Shown: positions 7,209-15,825, counted from the stretch's first letter. The stretch: DNA of 63,117 bases from Pseudomonadota bacterium (GCA_023438245.1 JAEXRD010000113.1:1-63117), one strand, 5' to 3'. Notes: generated by a model from the sequence alone, not told the origin. Translations and numbers: made by a program.

Positions 7209-8038
7209 TGCTTGTCCTCCAGTTCGAAGAATTCCAGTGCGTTGCGGCCTGTGGCGGCCCACACCTCGGCCACGTCCAGGCCCTTGGCCCCGGCCACGGC
7301 CTGGGCCGTGAAGCCGATGAGCGCCGGATGGTTGCGCTTGCCGCGCCAGGGCTCGGCGGAGAGATAGGGGCAGTCGGTCTCGATGAGCAGGCGTTCCATC
7401 GGAATGAGCGCCACGGCCTGGCGCAGCTCCTCGTTGCGGCCATAGCTCACCGGGCCGGGGATGCTCACGTGCCAGCCGTGGGAGAGCACCTCAAGCGCCT
7501 GGTCCGGCCCGCCGCCGAAGCAGTGCCAGAGCAGCTTTCTGCCGGAGTAGCCCTCGTCCTTGAGCACCCGGAGGGTGTCGGCGAAGGCGTCGCGGCAGTG
7601 GATAACCGGAGGCAGGCCCAACTCGCGCGCCAGGGCCAGCTGGTCGCGGAAGGCCGCCTCCTGCACCTCGTGCGGGAAATCGTTCCAGTAGAAGTCCAGG
7701 CCGATCTCGCCCACGGCGCGCAGGCGCTTGTCGGCGGCGAAGCAGCGGCGCATGTCGGCCACGGCCTCGGGCGTGCAGTCCGCCGCGTTGCCGGGGTGGA
7801 TGCCCAGGAGGAAGAACACCTCAGGCCGGTGCGCGAACAGGGCCCTGTTGGCGTGGTAGGCCGCCGGGCCCAGGAACACGTTGCCGATGCGCACCACGCC
7901 GCAGGCGCGCGCGCGGTCCAATACCTCGTTGCGGTCCGCGTCGAAGTCGTCCAGGTCCAGGTGCGCGTGGCTGTCCACGCCGCCGGGCGCAAGGCCCAGG
8001 GTCTCCGGCTCGGTCCGGATGGGTTTCTTTTTCGACAT
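7205..8038 (-). CDS. tatD: TatD family metal-dependent hydrolase
   Basis: A 277-residue TIM-barrel hydrolase with the expected metal-binding pattern: HAHLD near residue 24, the acidic GEIGLDFYW, VIHCRDA, LWHCFGG and ETDCPYLS near the C terminus. TatD-family enzymes are cytoplasmic metal-dependent deoxyribonucleases that also act on damaged DNA ends. Length and motifs are normal. The ATG at 8038 lies 19 bp behind the stop of the upstream glycosyltransferase, and its own stop overlaps the start of the thioesterase gene, so it sits in the middle of a tightly packed minus-strand run. Confidence 0.92.
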   Translation of the reverse strand: MSKKKPIRTEPETLGLAPGGVDSHAHLDLDDFDADRNEVLDRARACGVVRIGNVFLGPAAYHANRALFAHRPEVFFLLGIHPGNAADCTPEAVADMRRCFAADKRLRAVGEIGLDFYWNDFPHEVQEAAFRDQLALARELGLPPVIHCRDAFADTLRVLKDEGYSGRKLLWHCFGGGPDQALEVLSHGWHVSIPGPVSYGRNEELRQAVALIPMERLLIETDCPYLSAEPWRGKRNHPALIGFTAQAVAGAKGLDVAEVWAATGRNALEFFELEDKQ

Positions 8039-8057
8039 CTGCTCTCAGTCCAGGGGG

Positions 8058-9101
8058 TTAGGCGGATTCGTAGGAGTCCCAGAGGGCGAGCGTGGCCTGG
8101 CGCTGGGCGTCCAGCGAATAGGCGGCTGCGGTGGCGCGGGCGTGCTCCAGGGCCAGGGAAAAGGCGGTCGAAAGCAGGGGGCCTCCCTCCAGGAACCAGC
8201 GCCCGGCCAGTTCCAGGTGCCGGGCCGCGCCCAGGATGTCGGCGTCGGCGCTCCACAGCCCATTCCCACCCCACTGAACGTCCCGAAGGGACCACCAGGG
8301 GGCGAAGGGCGCGGGGTCGAGGTCCGGGGGCATGGCCTGGCGCATGTAGTCCGCACCGCCGAAGCCCATGTAGCCCACGGGCAGGCAGCCGCAGGCCATG
8401 GCCTCCAGCGGCGGCAGCGGGCAGCCCTCGGGGAAGCCCGTGGCCAGGAAAATATGTGCGTTTTGCAGGGCCTCGGCCACCTGGGCGGCGGTCATGCCCG
8501 CGATTTCGACCCAGCGGCAGCGGGCGGCAAGCCCTTCATCCAAAGCTTCAAAGGTTTCGCGGATCTGCTTGGCCAGGGCTTTGTTTTTGCGCGGCATCCA
8601 GGCGATGCGCAGGCCACGGGCCGGGTCGGGCTTGCGCTCCGGGGCGCGGAAAAGCTCAAGGTCGATGCCAGGTCGCAGTATGGGGGCGGCGCGGCCCGTG
8701 GTGGCTTCCACGAACTGCGCCACCGGGTCGGACACGGCCAGGAAGCTCGCGGGAAGCTTGCGCCAGGACACGCCCTCCGGCAGGGCGGAGAGCAGGTAGG
8801 CCCAGTTCTGCACGTACACCAGGCAGCGTGCGCCCGCGTTCAGGCCCGGGGTGAGCGCGTTGACCCAGCCCTCGGGCACCACCCAGAGGTCGGACGGCGT
8901 GAGGTCGAGCTGCTCCCAGGGGCGCACGGGGGCGTCCACGAAGGCCTCGCTGGGGCTCCAGCCCTGGCCCTCGCCGGGAATCTCGCGCGGAACAAGGTAC
9001 ACCTCGCGCCCGGACTGCGCCAGGAACGAGGCCATGCGCCGGATGACCGTGACGCCCCCGGCGGCCTGGCGCACCGGCGGCAGGAAGAAGAACGTCCTCA
9101 T
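8058..9101 (-). CDS. GT4-type glycosyltransferase
   Basis: A 347-residue protein read from the ATG at 9101; a TTG at 9137 would add 12 residues, and neither has a strong ribosome site. The N-terminal part (PPVRQAAGGVTVIRRMASFL) is the acceptor-side Rossmann start typical of GT-B enzymes. The C-terminal part has IFLATGFPEGCPLPPLEAMA, the ExxGxxxxEAMA-type donor-binding segment of family 4, and ACGCLPVGY. It is probably cytoplasmic or membrane-associated. It lies directly behind rfbB and rfbD, so it may transfer rhamnose or a related 6-deoxyhexose onto a surface glycan. The sugar assignment is inference from context. Confidence 0.82.
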   Translation of the reverse strand: MRTFFFLPPVRQAAGGVTVIRRMASFLAQSGREVYLVPREIPGEGQGWSPSEAFVDAPVRPWEQLDLTPSDLWVVPEGWVNALTPGLNAGARCLVYVQNWAYLLSALPEGVSWRKLPASFLAVSDPVAQFVEATTGRAAPILRPGIDLELFRAPERKPDPARGLRIAWMPRKNKALAKQIRETFEALDEGLAARCRWVEIAGMTAAQVAEALQNAHIFLATGFPEGCPLPPLEAMACGCLPVGYMGFGGADYMRQAMPPDLDPAPFAPWWSLRDVQWGGNGLWSADADILGAARHLELAGRWFLEGGPLLSTAFSLALEHARATAAAYSLDAQRQATLALWDSYESA

Positions 9102-9143
9102 GGCCAAGGGCAAACCACAATCGCCGGGCTTTGGCAACCCGGG

Positions 9144-10052
9144 CTAGGGATTGGACGTTTTTGTCGCCGACTCCAGGGCCACATACTCGGCCAGGGCCTC
9201 GCGCCAGTGCCGGGGCGTGTACCCGGCGGCCTTGGCGGTGTCGGCCAGGTCGAGCACGGAATAGGGCGGGCGTTTGGCTTTCGTCGGGTAGCAGCTGGTG
9301 GGGATGGGCTTGACCTTGCACGGCAGGCCCGCCAGCTCCAGGGCCGCGCTGGCCAGCTCGTGCCAGCTGGCCTGGCCGGAATTGGCGGCGTTCAGCGTGC
9401 CCGTGGCCCCGTTCTTCAAAAGCGCAACCGTGAGCTCGGCCAGGTCCGGGGTGTAGGTGGGCGAGCCGAACTGGTCGGCCACCACGCTGAGTTCGGCGCG
9501 TTCGGCCCCCAGGTCCAGCATGCGGCGCACGAAGTTCATCTTGCCCGGCCCGAACAGCCAGGCCGTGCGCAGGATGAGCAGGCGCGGGATGTCCAGGCCC
9601 TGCAGGGATTCCTCGCCCGCCAGCTTGGAGGCCCCGTATACGGACAGCGGGTTCGTGGCGTCGCCGGGCAGGTAGGGCGCGCCTTTGGCCCCGTCGAACA
9701 CGAAGTCCGTGGAATAATGCACCAGGCTGTGGCCGCGCTCCTCGGCCACCACGCCCAGCAGCGCGGGCAGCATGGCGTTGAGCTTGAACGCCTCCTCCTG
9801 CTCGTCCTCGGCCTTGTCCACCTGGGTGTGGGCCACGGCGTTCACCAGGCAGAGGTCGGCGTAGTCGAAGCTCTCGTCGTCGGGTTCCACCGTATCCAGG
9901 AAGTCGTCCCAGGCGTCGGCGTCGAAGTAGTCCACATCCTTGGAGGACACGGCGTGCACCTTCACCCCGGCCCTGGCCAGGGCCTCGGCCACGGCGCGGC
10001 CCAAAAGCCCGTTGGCCCCGCCCAGCACGACGGCGATATGGGGCAGGCTCAC
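9144..10052 (-). CDS. rfbD: dTDP-4-dehydrorhamnose reductase
   Basis: A 302-residue short-chain dehydrogenase/reductase. It catalyses the last step of dTDP-L-rhamnose synthesis, NADPH-dependent reduction of dTDP-4-keto-L-rhamnose. Visible motifs are the N-terminal nucleotide-binding GGANGLLG, then STDFVFDG and YGASKLAGE (the catalytic YxxxK). The GTG at 10052 overlaps the rfbB stop by four bases (GTGA), which decides the start over the longer open frame. rfbB lies immediately upstream. The rfbA and rfbC partners are not in the window and must be encoded elsewhere. Confidence 0.9.
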   Translation of the reverse strand: MSLPHIAVVLGGANGLLGRAVAEALARAGVKVHAVSSKDVDYFDADAWDDFLDTVEPDDESFDYADLCLVNAVAHTQVDKAEDEQEEAFKLNAMLPALLGVVAEERGHSLVHYSTDFVFDGAKGAPYLPGDATNPLSVYGASKLAGEESLQGLDIPRLLILRTAWLFGPGKMNFVRRMLDLGAERAELSVVADQFGSPTYTPDLAELTVALLKNGATGTLNAANSGQASWHELASAALELAGLPCKVKPIPTSCYPTKAKRPPYSVLDLADTAKAAGYTPRHWREALAEYVALESATKTSNP

Positions 10053-11068
10053 GAGCGGCCCCCGTACCAGCGCTCCATGAACTTGAGGTAGGCCCCGCTC
10101 TGGACCTCCTCCAGCCACGCGCCGTTCTGCTTGTACCAGTTCACGGTGCGCTCCAGGCCCTGGGCGAAGGTCACGCTGGGCGCGAAGCCCAGCTCGCGGG
10201 CGGAAAGCTCGAAATTCATGGCGTAGCGGCGGTCGTGGCCGGGCCGGTCCTTCACGTAGGTGATGAGCGACTCGTCGCGGCCGGTGAGCTTCAGGAGGAG
10301 CTTCACCACCTCGATGTTGGGCATTTCCGCCGCGCCACCGAAGTTGTACACCGCGCCCGCGCGGCCCTTGGTCAGCGCCAGCTCAACACCCAGGCAGTGG
10401 TCGTCCACGAAGATCCAGTCGCGCACGTTCTGGCCGTCGCCGTACACGGGCAGGGGCTGGCCGGCGGTGGCCTTGCAGAACATGAGCGGGATGAGCTTCT
10501 CCGGGAACTGGTAGGGGCCGTAGTTGTTGGAGCAGCGCGTGACGACGACGTCCTGCCCGTAGGTCTCGTGGTAGGCCCGGGCCAGCAGGTCCGCCCCGGC
10601 CTTGGAGGCCGAGTAGGGGCTGTTGGGCTGCAGCGGGGTGTCCTCGGTGAACTGGCCCGTGGGGCCCAGGGTGCCGTACACCTCGTCGGTGGACACGTGC
10701 ACCACGCGCCCAGTCCCGGCGCGGCGGGCGCAGTCCAGGATGTTCTGCGCGCCCAGCACGTTGGTGGTCACGAAGGGCGAGGGGTCGTCGATGGAGCGGT
10801 CAACGTGGCTTTCGGCGGCGAAGTTCACCACCGCGTCGATGGCCCGGTCCGAGAGCAGCTTCGAGACCAGCTCGCGGTCGCCGATGTCGCCGTGCACGAA
10901 GGCGTACCTGTCCCCGGCCTCGGCCTCCAGGGCGCGCAGGTTCGCCAGGTTCCCGGCGTAAGTCAGCTTGTCCAGGTTCACCAGCGTCCAGTCCGGGTGG
11001 CGCTGGCGAATGAGGTAGAGGAAGTTGGTGCCGATGAAGCCGCAGCCGCCGGTGACGAGCAGACGCAT
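10049..11068 (-). CDS. rfbB: dTDP-glucose 4,6-dehydratase
   Basis: A 339-residue extended short-chain dehydrogenase. It converts dTDP-glucose to dTDP-4-keto-6-deoxyglucose using bound NAD, the second step of the rhamnose pathway. Motifs: TGGCGFIGTNF at the N terminus (NAD site), HVSTDEVYG, YSASKAGAD (YxxxK), and the C-terminal substrate segment DRPGHDRRYAMN. The start at 11068 follows AAGGAG; longer in-frame starts lack support. It overlaps rfbD by four bases. Cytoplasmic. Confidence 0.94.
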   Translation of the reverse strand: MRLLVTGGCGFIGTNFLYLIRQRHPDWTLVNLDKLTYAGNLANLRALEAEAGDRYAFVHGDIGDRELVSKLLSDRAIDAVVNFAAESHVDRSIDDPSPFVTTNVLGAQNILDCARRAGTGRVVHVSTDEVYGTLGPTGQFTEDTPLQPNSPYSASKAGADLLARAYHETYGQDVVVTRCSNNYGPYQFPEKLIPLMFCKATAGQPLPVYGDGQNVRDWIFVDDHCLGVELALTKGRAGAVYNFGGAAEMPNIEVVKLLLKLTGRDESLITYVKDRPGHDRRYAMNFELSARELGFAPSVTFAQGLERTVNWYKQNGAWLEEVQSGAYLKFMERWYGGRS

Positions 11069-11133
11069 GGGCGCTCCTTGTGCGTGGTGTTGGGGTCTTG
11101 TAGCGCCTGGGAGCACGCGGCGCAAGGGCGGGC

Positions 11134-11601
11134 TTAGAGTCCGGCCAGCCCGTCCGTTTGGCGCAGGGCCTCGTACAGCACGATGCCCGCCGCGGTGGAG
11201 AGGTTCAGGCTGCGCACCTTGTCCGTGATGGGGATGCGCACGCGGTGGGGCGAGAGCGCCAGCACGGCTTCCGGCAGGCCCTTTGTCTCCGGCCCGAACA
11301 CGATGACATCGTGGGGCTGGAACGGGAATTCGTGCAGAGGTTCGCCTCCGCGCGCGCTGGTGAAGATGAGCCGGTACGGCTCCCCGGTGGAAGTCAGCGC
11401 CGCCTCGCAGGCCGCCCAGTGCGGGTGCACCGAGAGCCGCACATGGGGCCAGTAGTCCAGCCCGGCGCGTTTCAGATGCTTGTCGTCGATCTTGAAGCCC
11501 AGCGGCTCAACGAGGTGCAAGGGGGTGCCCGTGGCCGCGCACAGCCGGGCGATGTTGCCGGTGTTGGGCGGAATCTCCGGCTGGAAGAGCACGATGCGCA
11601 T
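11134..11601 (-). CDS. trmL: tRNA (cytidine/uridine-34 2'-O)-methyltransferase
   Basis: A 155-residue SPOUT-class methyltransferase, the compact length of TrmL. N-terminal PEIPPNTGNIARLC and VFGPETKGLP are the hallmark blocks, and the C-terminal LNLSTAAGIVLYEALRQ forms the trefoil-knot SAM site. TrmL methylates the wobble ribose of certain leucine tRNAs. It starts at the ATG at 11601 behind GGAG; an ATG 12 bases upstream is a second possibility. It lies between tRNA-Val and rfbB on the same strand, with tRNA-Val separated by a terminator. Confidence 0.9.
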   Translation of the reverse strand: MRIVLFQPEIPPNTGNIARLCAATGTPLHLVEPLGFKIDDKHLKRAGLDYWPHVRLSVHPHWAACEAALTSTGEPYRLIFTSARGGEPLHEFPFQPHDVIVFGPETKGLPEAVLALSPHRVRIPITDKVRSLNLSTAAGIVLYEALRQTDGLAGL

Positions 11602-11631
11602 GGGCGGCTCCATTATTCGGGGCTGGAAACG

Positions 11632-11655
11632 AAAAAGGCCCCGCAATGCGGGGCC
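11632..11655 (-). terminator. Rho-independent terminator behind tRNA-Val
   Basis: An 8-bp perfect stem, GGCCCCGC (11637-11644) with GCGGGGCC (11648-11655) and a 3-nt loop, is followed on the minus strand by five Ts (11632-11636). Confidence 0.85.
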
Positions 11656-11665
11656 GAATTCTCGG

Positions 11666-11741
11666 TGGTGGGCGATCCGGGATTTGAACTCGGGACTTCC
11701 ACCGTGTGAAGGTGGCACTCTAACCGCTGAGTTAATCGCCC
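11666..11741 (-). tRNA. tRNA-Val (anticodon CAC)
   Basis: A 76-nt cloverleaf read on the minus strand. The acceptor stem pairs GGGCGAT with ATCGCCC, the discriminator is A, and CCA is encoded. The anticodon stem CCACC/GGTGG encloses the loop TTCACAC, with anticodon CAC at 11706-11708, so it reads GUG valine codons. The T arm contains GTTCAAATC. A terminator follows directly. Confidence 0.95.
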
Positions 11742-11754
11742 ATCTGGGAGAGCC

Positions 11755-11783
11755 CTTCTAGCCAAACCGGGGGTGGTTGGCAA
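11755..11783 (-). promoter_or_regulatory. Candidate promoter of tRNA-Val
   Basis: On the minus strand TTGCCA (11778-11783) and TAGAAG (11755-11760) are separated by 17 bp, placing the -10 13 bp before the tRNA 5' end. Confidence 0.45.
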
Positions 11784-11813
11784 GGACTTTTTTGGGGGGG
11801 ACGCGAAAAAATG

Positions 11814-12269
11814 TCATGCATCCCGGCCCCGCCCGCTCAGGAAGCGGTCCAGGGCATTGGCGAAGGCATTGCGGTCCGCCAGGGAGAGCGGGGCCGGGCC
11901 GCCGGTCTGCACGCCGGTGCTGCGCAGCTCGTCGAGCATGTTGCGCATGGTCAGCCGGGGGCCGATGTTCTCCTCGGTGTACAGCTCGCCGCGCGGGTTC
12001 AGGCCCGTGGCCCCCTTCTCGATGACCTTGGCCGCCAGCGGGATGTCCGCCGTGACCACAAGGTCGCCCGGCTCCGCCAGTTCGGCGATGGTCCGGTCCA
12101 CCACGTCGAAGCCCTGGTCCACGCGCAGGGTGGCCAGGTAGGGCGAGGCGGGCACGGAAAGGGTCTTGTTGGCCACCAGGGTGCAGGTGACTTTGAGGCG
12201 CACCGCCGCGCGCAGCAGGATGTCCTTGATGGGCGTGGGGCAGGCGTCGGCGTCGACCCAGATGCGCAT
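11814..12269 (-). CDS. YaiI/YqxD family (DUF188) protein
   Basis: A 151-residue protein of the YaiI/YqxD family, recognised by the N-terminal IWVDADACPTPIKDILLRAA, the middle GFDVVDRTIAEL and DLVVTADIPLA. The arrangement of aspartates resembles PIN-like or NYN-like nuclease folds, but no activity is established for the family. It starts 13 bp after the cooA stop on the same strand, so it is probably the last gene of the coo transcript by position only. Length is typical. Confidence 0.88.
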   Translation of the reverse strand: MRIWVDADACPTPIKDILLRAAVRLKVTCTLVANKTLSVPASPYLATLRVDQGFDVVDRTIAELAEPGDLVVTADIPLAAKVIEKGATGLNPRGELYTEENIGPRLTMRNMLDELRSTGVQTGGPAPLSLADRNAFANALDRFLSGRGRDA

Positions 12270-12282
12270 GCGGGGCTTCTCC

Positions 12283-12954
12283 TCAGTCCAGGGCTTCGGG
12301 GTCGGGCACGTGGATGAGCCCGCGTCCGCGCAGCTCCAGCAGCCCGTCCTTGGCCAGGGCGTTCAGGATGGTGGACAGGGTTTGCCTCGTGGTGCCCAGC
12401 AGGCTGGCCAGGTGCTCGGTGGTCAGGCCCAGGTCCAGCAGCACGCCCTTTTCCGGCGCATGGGACTGCGGAGCCTGGCAGCCCTGGCCTGCGCGGGCCT
12501 CGGCGCGGTCGCACTCGTAGCGCAGAAAGCTCTTCAGCCGCTTCTCCACGTCCAGGAAGGCCAGGTTGTCGATGATGGTGATGGAGTGGGTGAGCACGTC
12601 GCCCAGCACGCGCACCATGGTGCCGGTGAACTCCGGGATGCGCAGGAGCTGGCGGCGGATGTGCGCGGTCTCCGCGCTCATGATGGTGGTTTCCTTCAGG
12701 GCGGCCACGAAGGCGCGGGTGTGCGTGCTGAACACGTCGCCGCGCTCCAGGATGGCCAGGGTGAATTCCTTGTCCTCGTAGCCCAGGTACACCCGGGCCC
12801 GGCCGCGCGTGATGATGAACACGGCGTCGCGCTCCTCGCGCGGGGCGAACATGAGCGCCTTGGCCGGGTAGGTGCGCGGCTGGAAGGCCCGGGCCAGCTC
12901 CTCGAAGCCGGGCTTGTGCAGCTCGCGCAGGAAATCGAGATCCCCTCGCATCAT
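12283..12954 (-). CDS. cooA: CooA-like CO-sensing Crp/Fnr family regulator
   Basis: A 223-residue Crp/Fnr protein: cyclic-nucleotide-like sensor domain (about 25-110), dimer helix (about 112-145), and a C-terminal helix-turn-helix (about 178-212, with LGTTRQTLSTILNAL). In Rhodospirillum rubrum CooA the heme is held by Cys75 or His77, in the segment GDMFCMHSG. The matching segment here is GDVFSTHTR, so the histidine (H78) is kept while the cysteine is a serine (S76), as in non-thiolate CooA relatives. Adjacency to cooC and cooS and a candidate operator upstream of cooS support CO-dependent activation of the cluster. An insert with several cysteines (about 148-170) lies before the DNA-binding domain. 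Identification as CooA is inference from this motif and context. Confidence 0.78.
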   Translation of the reverse strand: MMRGDLDFLRELHKPGFEELARAFQPRTYPAKALMFAPREERDAVFIITRGRARVYLGYEDKEFTLAILERGDVFSTHTRAFVAALKETTIMSAETAHIRRQLLRIPEFTGTMVRVLGDVLTHSITIIDNLAFLDVEKRLKSFLRYECDRAEARAGQGCQAPQSHAPEKGVLLDLGLTTEHLASLLGTTRQTLSTILNALAKDGLLELRGRGLIHVPDPEALD

Positions 12955-13044
12955 GGGGCGGGCGCTCCTGTGTACACGGACTCGTTCGTCTCCTTGTTAC
13001 CGCAATCGGGCCGGGGCGCAAGCCCCGGCGCTACGCAAAAGCGC

Positions 13045-13842
13045 TCAGGCCGCGGCCTTCTCGCGTTGCGCTTCCAGCGCCTGCAGCAGCTCCGCGCAGA
13101 ACCGGCCCACAAGCGCGTCCTCGGGCAGGCCCAGCACCGAGCCGCTGGTGAGCTGGCGCTCCTCCAGCCCCGCCAGCCGGGGCACGCGCAGCACGGTTTC
13201 CGGCAGATCCGGGATATCCGGCAGCGGGGCGCTTCCCGTGCTGCGGTTGAGCGCCAGCACCTGCCTTGGGATGCCCAGGTCGCGGCCCATGCGCGCCACC
13301 TCGGCCCCGGTGTTCAGCGCCCGCAGGCTGGGCTCGCTGACCACGATGAGCGCGTCCACGCTCTGCACCGTGCCCCGGCCCAGGTGCTCCACCCCGGCCT
13401 CCAGGTCCACCAGCACGCATTCGCCACGGGCCAGCACCAGCTCCGCCAGCACGGCCTTGAGCAGGGTGTTGGCCGCGCAGGCGCAGCCGCCGCCAGCCCC
13501 GGGCACCGTGCCCATGACCAGCAGGCGCTTGGCGCCAGCCGCACAGCCCGGATAGGCAGGCCCGCCCAGGGGCAGCGGCACGGACAGCGCCTCCGGCAGG
13601 TCGGCCACGTCCGGGGTCAGGTGCAGCATGCCCTGGCCTATGCGCTGGCGCACCAGGTCCTCGCGCGCGGCCAGAGGCACGGGCAGGTCTGCCGTGCTCA
13701 GGCCCGAGGCCTGGCCCAGGGACAGGGCCGTGTCCGCGTCCACCAACCAGACATTATTGCCAAGGCGCGCCAAATGGTCGCCCAGCCACGCCGCGATGGT
13801 GGTCTTGCCCGCGCCGCCCTTGCCTGCCAGTGCGATCTTCAT
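13045..13842 (-). CDS. cooC: CO dehydrogenase maturation ATPase CooC
   Basis: A 265-residue MinD/SIMIBI-class P-loop protein that inserts or delivers nickel to the C-cluster of CO dehydrogenase. The N-terminal GKGGAGKTT (7-15) is the deviant Walker A, followed by VDAD (34-37). C120-A-C122 is the conserved CxC motif that binds a metal between two CooC subunits. The distal VDLEAGVEHLGRG matches the Walker B/switch region of CooC proteins. Start ATG at 13842, 87 bp behind cooS with an intervening hairpin. Cytoplasmic. Confidence 0.92.
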   Translation of the reverse strand: MKIALAGKGGAGKTTIAAWLGDHLARLGNNVWLVDADTALSLGQASGLSTADLPVPLAAREDLVRQRIGQGMLHLTPDVADLPEALSVPLPLGGPAYPGCAAGAKRLLVMGTVPGAGGGCACAANTLLKAVLAELVLARGECVLVDLEAGVEHLGRGTVQSVDALIVVSEPSLRALNTGAEVARMGRDLGIPRQVLALNRSTGSAPLPDIPDLPETVLRVPRLAGLEERQLTSGSVLGLPEDALVGRFCAELLQALEAQREKAAA

Positions 13843-13868
13843 GGGGGATTCTCCTCTGTCTGTTGAAT

Positions 13869-13914
13869 GGGGCGGGACCGGCCAGGGGCGTACAGTCCCG
13901 GCCAGCCCCGCCCC
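13869..13914 (-). other. Intergenic hairpin between cooS and cooC
   Basis: GGGGCGGG (13869-13876) and CCCGCCCC (13907-13914) form a perfect 8-bp stem, with further GC-rich pairing possible inside. No U-run follows, so it is not a classic terminator. It may act as an mRNA stability or processing element that keeps cooS more abundant than cooC. Confidence 0.5.
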
Positions 13915-13929
13915 GGCAAGGGGGCTTGG

Positions 13930-15825
13930 TTACGCCGACAGGCCCAGGGCCAGCCGCTTCATGCGGATGCGCGCGTCGAAGAGCTCGGCGGCCTTGGCCG
14001 GGTCCGGCTCGATGACGAAGGTCGCGCCCACCAGCTCTTCCAGGCCGGAAACGGCCAGGTCGGTGACGACCTTGGAGCCCAGGATGTGCGGCGGGTGGCC
14101 CAGGTGGGTGTACACGCCGCTGGCCACGGCATAGAGGCCGATGGCCGCCGCCTTCTCGGAGTACCATTCCGGGCTGCTGGCGCCCACGGGCAGGTCGCTG
14201 ATGTCCACGCCCAGTTCGTTCGCGATGGCCGCGCAGAGCTGGAGCACGCGGGAGTTGTCCACGCAGCTGCCGTAGTGCAGCACCGGCGGGATGCCCAGGG
14301 CATTACACACGGCCTTGAGCCCCGGCCCGGCCATTTCCGCGCCCTCGGGCACCAGCAGTCCGGCCTTGCCCGCGGCGGTGGTGACGCAGCCCGTGGCCAG
14401 CACCAGGATGTCCTTCTTGATGAGTTCCTTGGCCAGGCCCACATTCATGGAATCCTGCTGGAACTTCGGGTTGTTGCAGCCCACGATGGCCACCGCGCCC
14501 CGGATGCTGCCCGCCTTGATGGCGTCGATGAGCGGGGTGAGGCTGCCGCCCAGGGCGGCGATGACCGCCTCGTTGCTGAAGCCGGTCATGATGTCCACGG
14601 GAGCGCCGGGAATGGACACGCGGGACTTGTCGCGGCGCTTGAAGTTCTCCACCGCGCGGCGCACGATGGCCTTGCTCTCGGCCAGGGCGTTGTGCGGGTG
14701 GATGTCGCAGTGGATGGCCCCGGTGAAGCGGGCCTTCTGGGCGGTGTCGAAGAACAGGGTGTGGTAGCAATGGGAGATCTGCACCAGGCTGGGCATGATG
14801 CACTGGTAGTCCACCACGATGGCCTCCACGGCCCCGGTGATGATGGCCAGCTCGGTCATGAGGTGGTTGCCCGCCATGGGGATGCCCTGGCGCATGAGCA
14901 GCTCGTTGCCCGTGCAGCACAGGCCCGCCACGTTGATGCCCTCGGCCCCCAGAGACCCCGCCAGGGCCAGCAGCTCGGGGTCGCGGGCGGCGGCCAGGAT
15001 CATTTCGCTGACCACGGGGTTGTGGCCGTGCACCAGGATGTTGACCTTGTCCGCCTTGAGGGTGCCCAGGTTGGCCTGGGAGCGGCGCGGCACCGGCGTG
15101 CCGAAGATGATGTCCGAGAGCTCCGTGCCGATCATGGAGCCGCCCCAGCCGTCGGCCAGGGCGGTGCGCGCGGCGTGCAGCAGGGTGTTGGGCGCGTCGT
15201 TGTCGCAGCCCATGTGCGTGCGGTGCATCATCTCCGCGATCTCGCGGTCCACGCCGCGCGGCATCATGCCCAATTTGCGCCAGATCTCCTTGCGCTTCTC
15301 CGGCACGCGGCCCACGAAGGCCAGCTCGGCCTTGCGGCTGCCGAAGTCGGCGAAGCAGACCTCCATCAGCTCGCGGGCCACGTCCATCAGCGCCCGGCCC
15401 TCGGTGGCGATGCCCAGTTCCGCCGCGATGCGCAAAAGTTTGGCCTCGTCGCGGATGCCGTAGTCCTGGGTGTGGCCCTCCACGATGGCCTCCAGCACCT
15501 CGATGAGGTCGCGGCCGTGGTCGGAGTGGCCCGCAGCGCCGCCAGCCACGAAGCGCCCGAAGTTGCGCGCCACGATGACGTCGGCGTCGGCCCCGCACAC
15601 GCCCAGCTTCATCTTGCCCTCGGGCCTGGTGCTGATGCGGCAGGGGCCCATGGTGCAGTTGCGGCAGGTGGTGCCCAGCTCGCAGTATTTGCAGTGCGGG
15701 GTCTGCGACTGCAGGCGGTCCCAGGCGGTGGTGATGCCCTCGGCCTTGGCCTTGGCCAGCATCTGCTTGGCGTCGTCCCAAATGGTCAGGTCGTCGATGT
15801 TCAGTTCCTTGCGTTCCTTGAGCAT
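13930..15825 (-). CDS. cooS: Anaerobic Ni-Fe carbon monoxide dehydrogenase, catalytic subunit
   Basis: A 631-residue monofunctional CODH that oxidises CO to CO2 at a Ni-Fe-S C-cluster. N-terminal cluster cysteines: C45xxC48 (D-cluster position), then C54, C57, C62, C77 (B-cluster). C-cluster ligands are all present: the histidine of HGHNP (266-270), CC at 303-304 (GLCCTGNE), C342 (DYQC), C450 (GCNNP), C480 and C521 (GSCVDNSR). The D-cluster pattern CxxC, instead of the widely spaced pair in Carboxydothermus CODH-II, fits the Desulfovibrio type. The start at 15825 follows GGAGGAAG; the open frame upstream runs into the tRNA-Sec gene and is not coding. cooC and cooA follow on the same strand. 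No cooF or Ech-type hydrogenase genes are nearby. Confidence 0.96.
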   Translation of the reverse strand: MLKERKELNIDDLTIWDDAKQMLAKAKAEGITTAWDRLQSQTPHCKYCELGTTCRNCTMGPCRISTRPEGKMKLGVCGADADVIVARNFGRFVAGGAAGHSDHGRDLIEVLEAIVEGHTQDYGIRDEAKLLRIAAELGIATEGRALMDVARELMEVCFADFGSRKAELAFVGRVPEKRKEIWRKLGMMPRGVDREIAEMMHRTHMGCDNDAPNTLLHAARTALADGWGGSMIGTELSDIIFGTPVPRRSQANLGTLKADKVNILVHGHNPVVSEMILAAARDPELLALAGSLGAEGINVAGLCCTGNELLMRQGIPMAGNHLMTELAIITGAVEAIVVDYQCIMPSLVQISHCYHTLFFDTAQKARFTGAIHCDIHPHNALAESKAIVRRAVENFKRRDKSRVSIPGAPVDIMTGFSNEAVIAALGGSLTPLIDAIKAGSIRGAVAIVGCNNPKFQQDSMNVGLAKELIKKDILVLATGCVTTAAGKAGLLVPEGAEMAGPGLKAVCNALGIPPVLHYGSCVDNSRVLQLCAAIANELGVDISDLPVGASSPEWYSEKAAAIGLYAVASGVYTHLGHPPHILGSKVVTDLAVSGLEELVGATFVIEPDPAKAAELFDARIRMKRLALGLSA

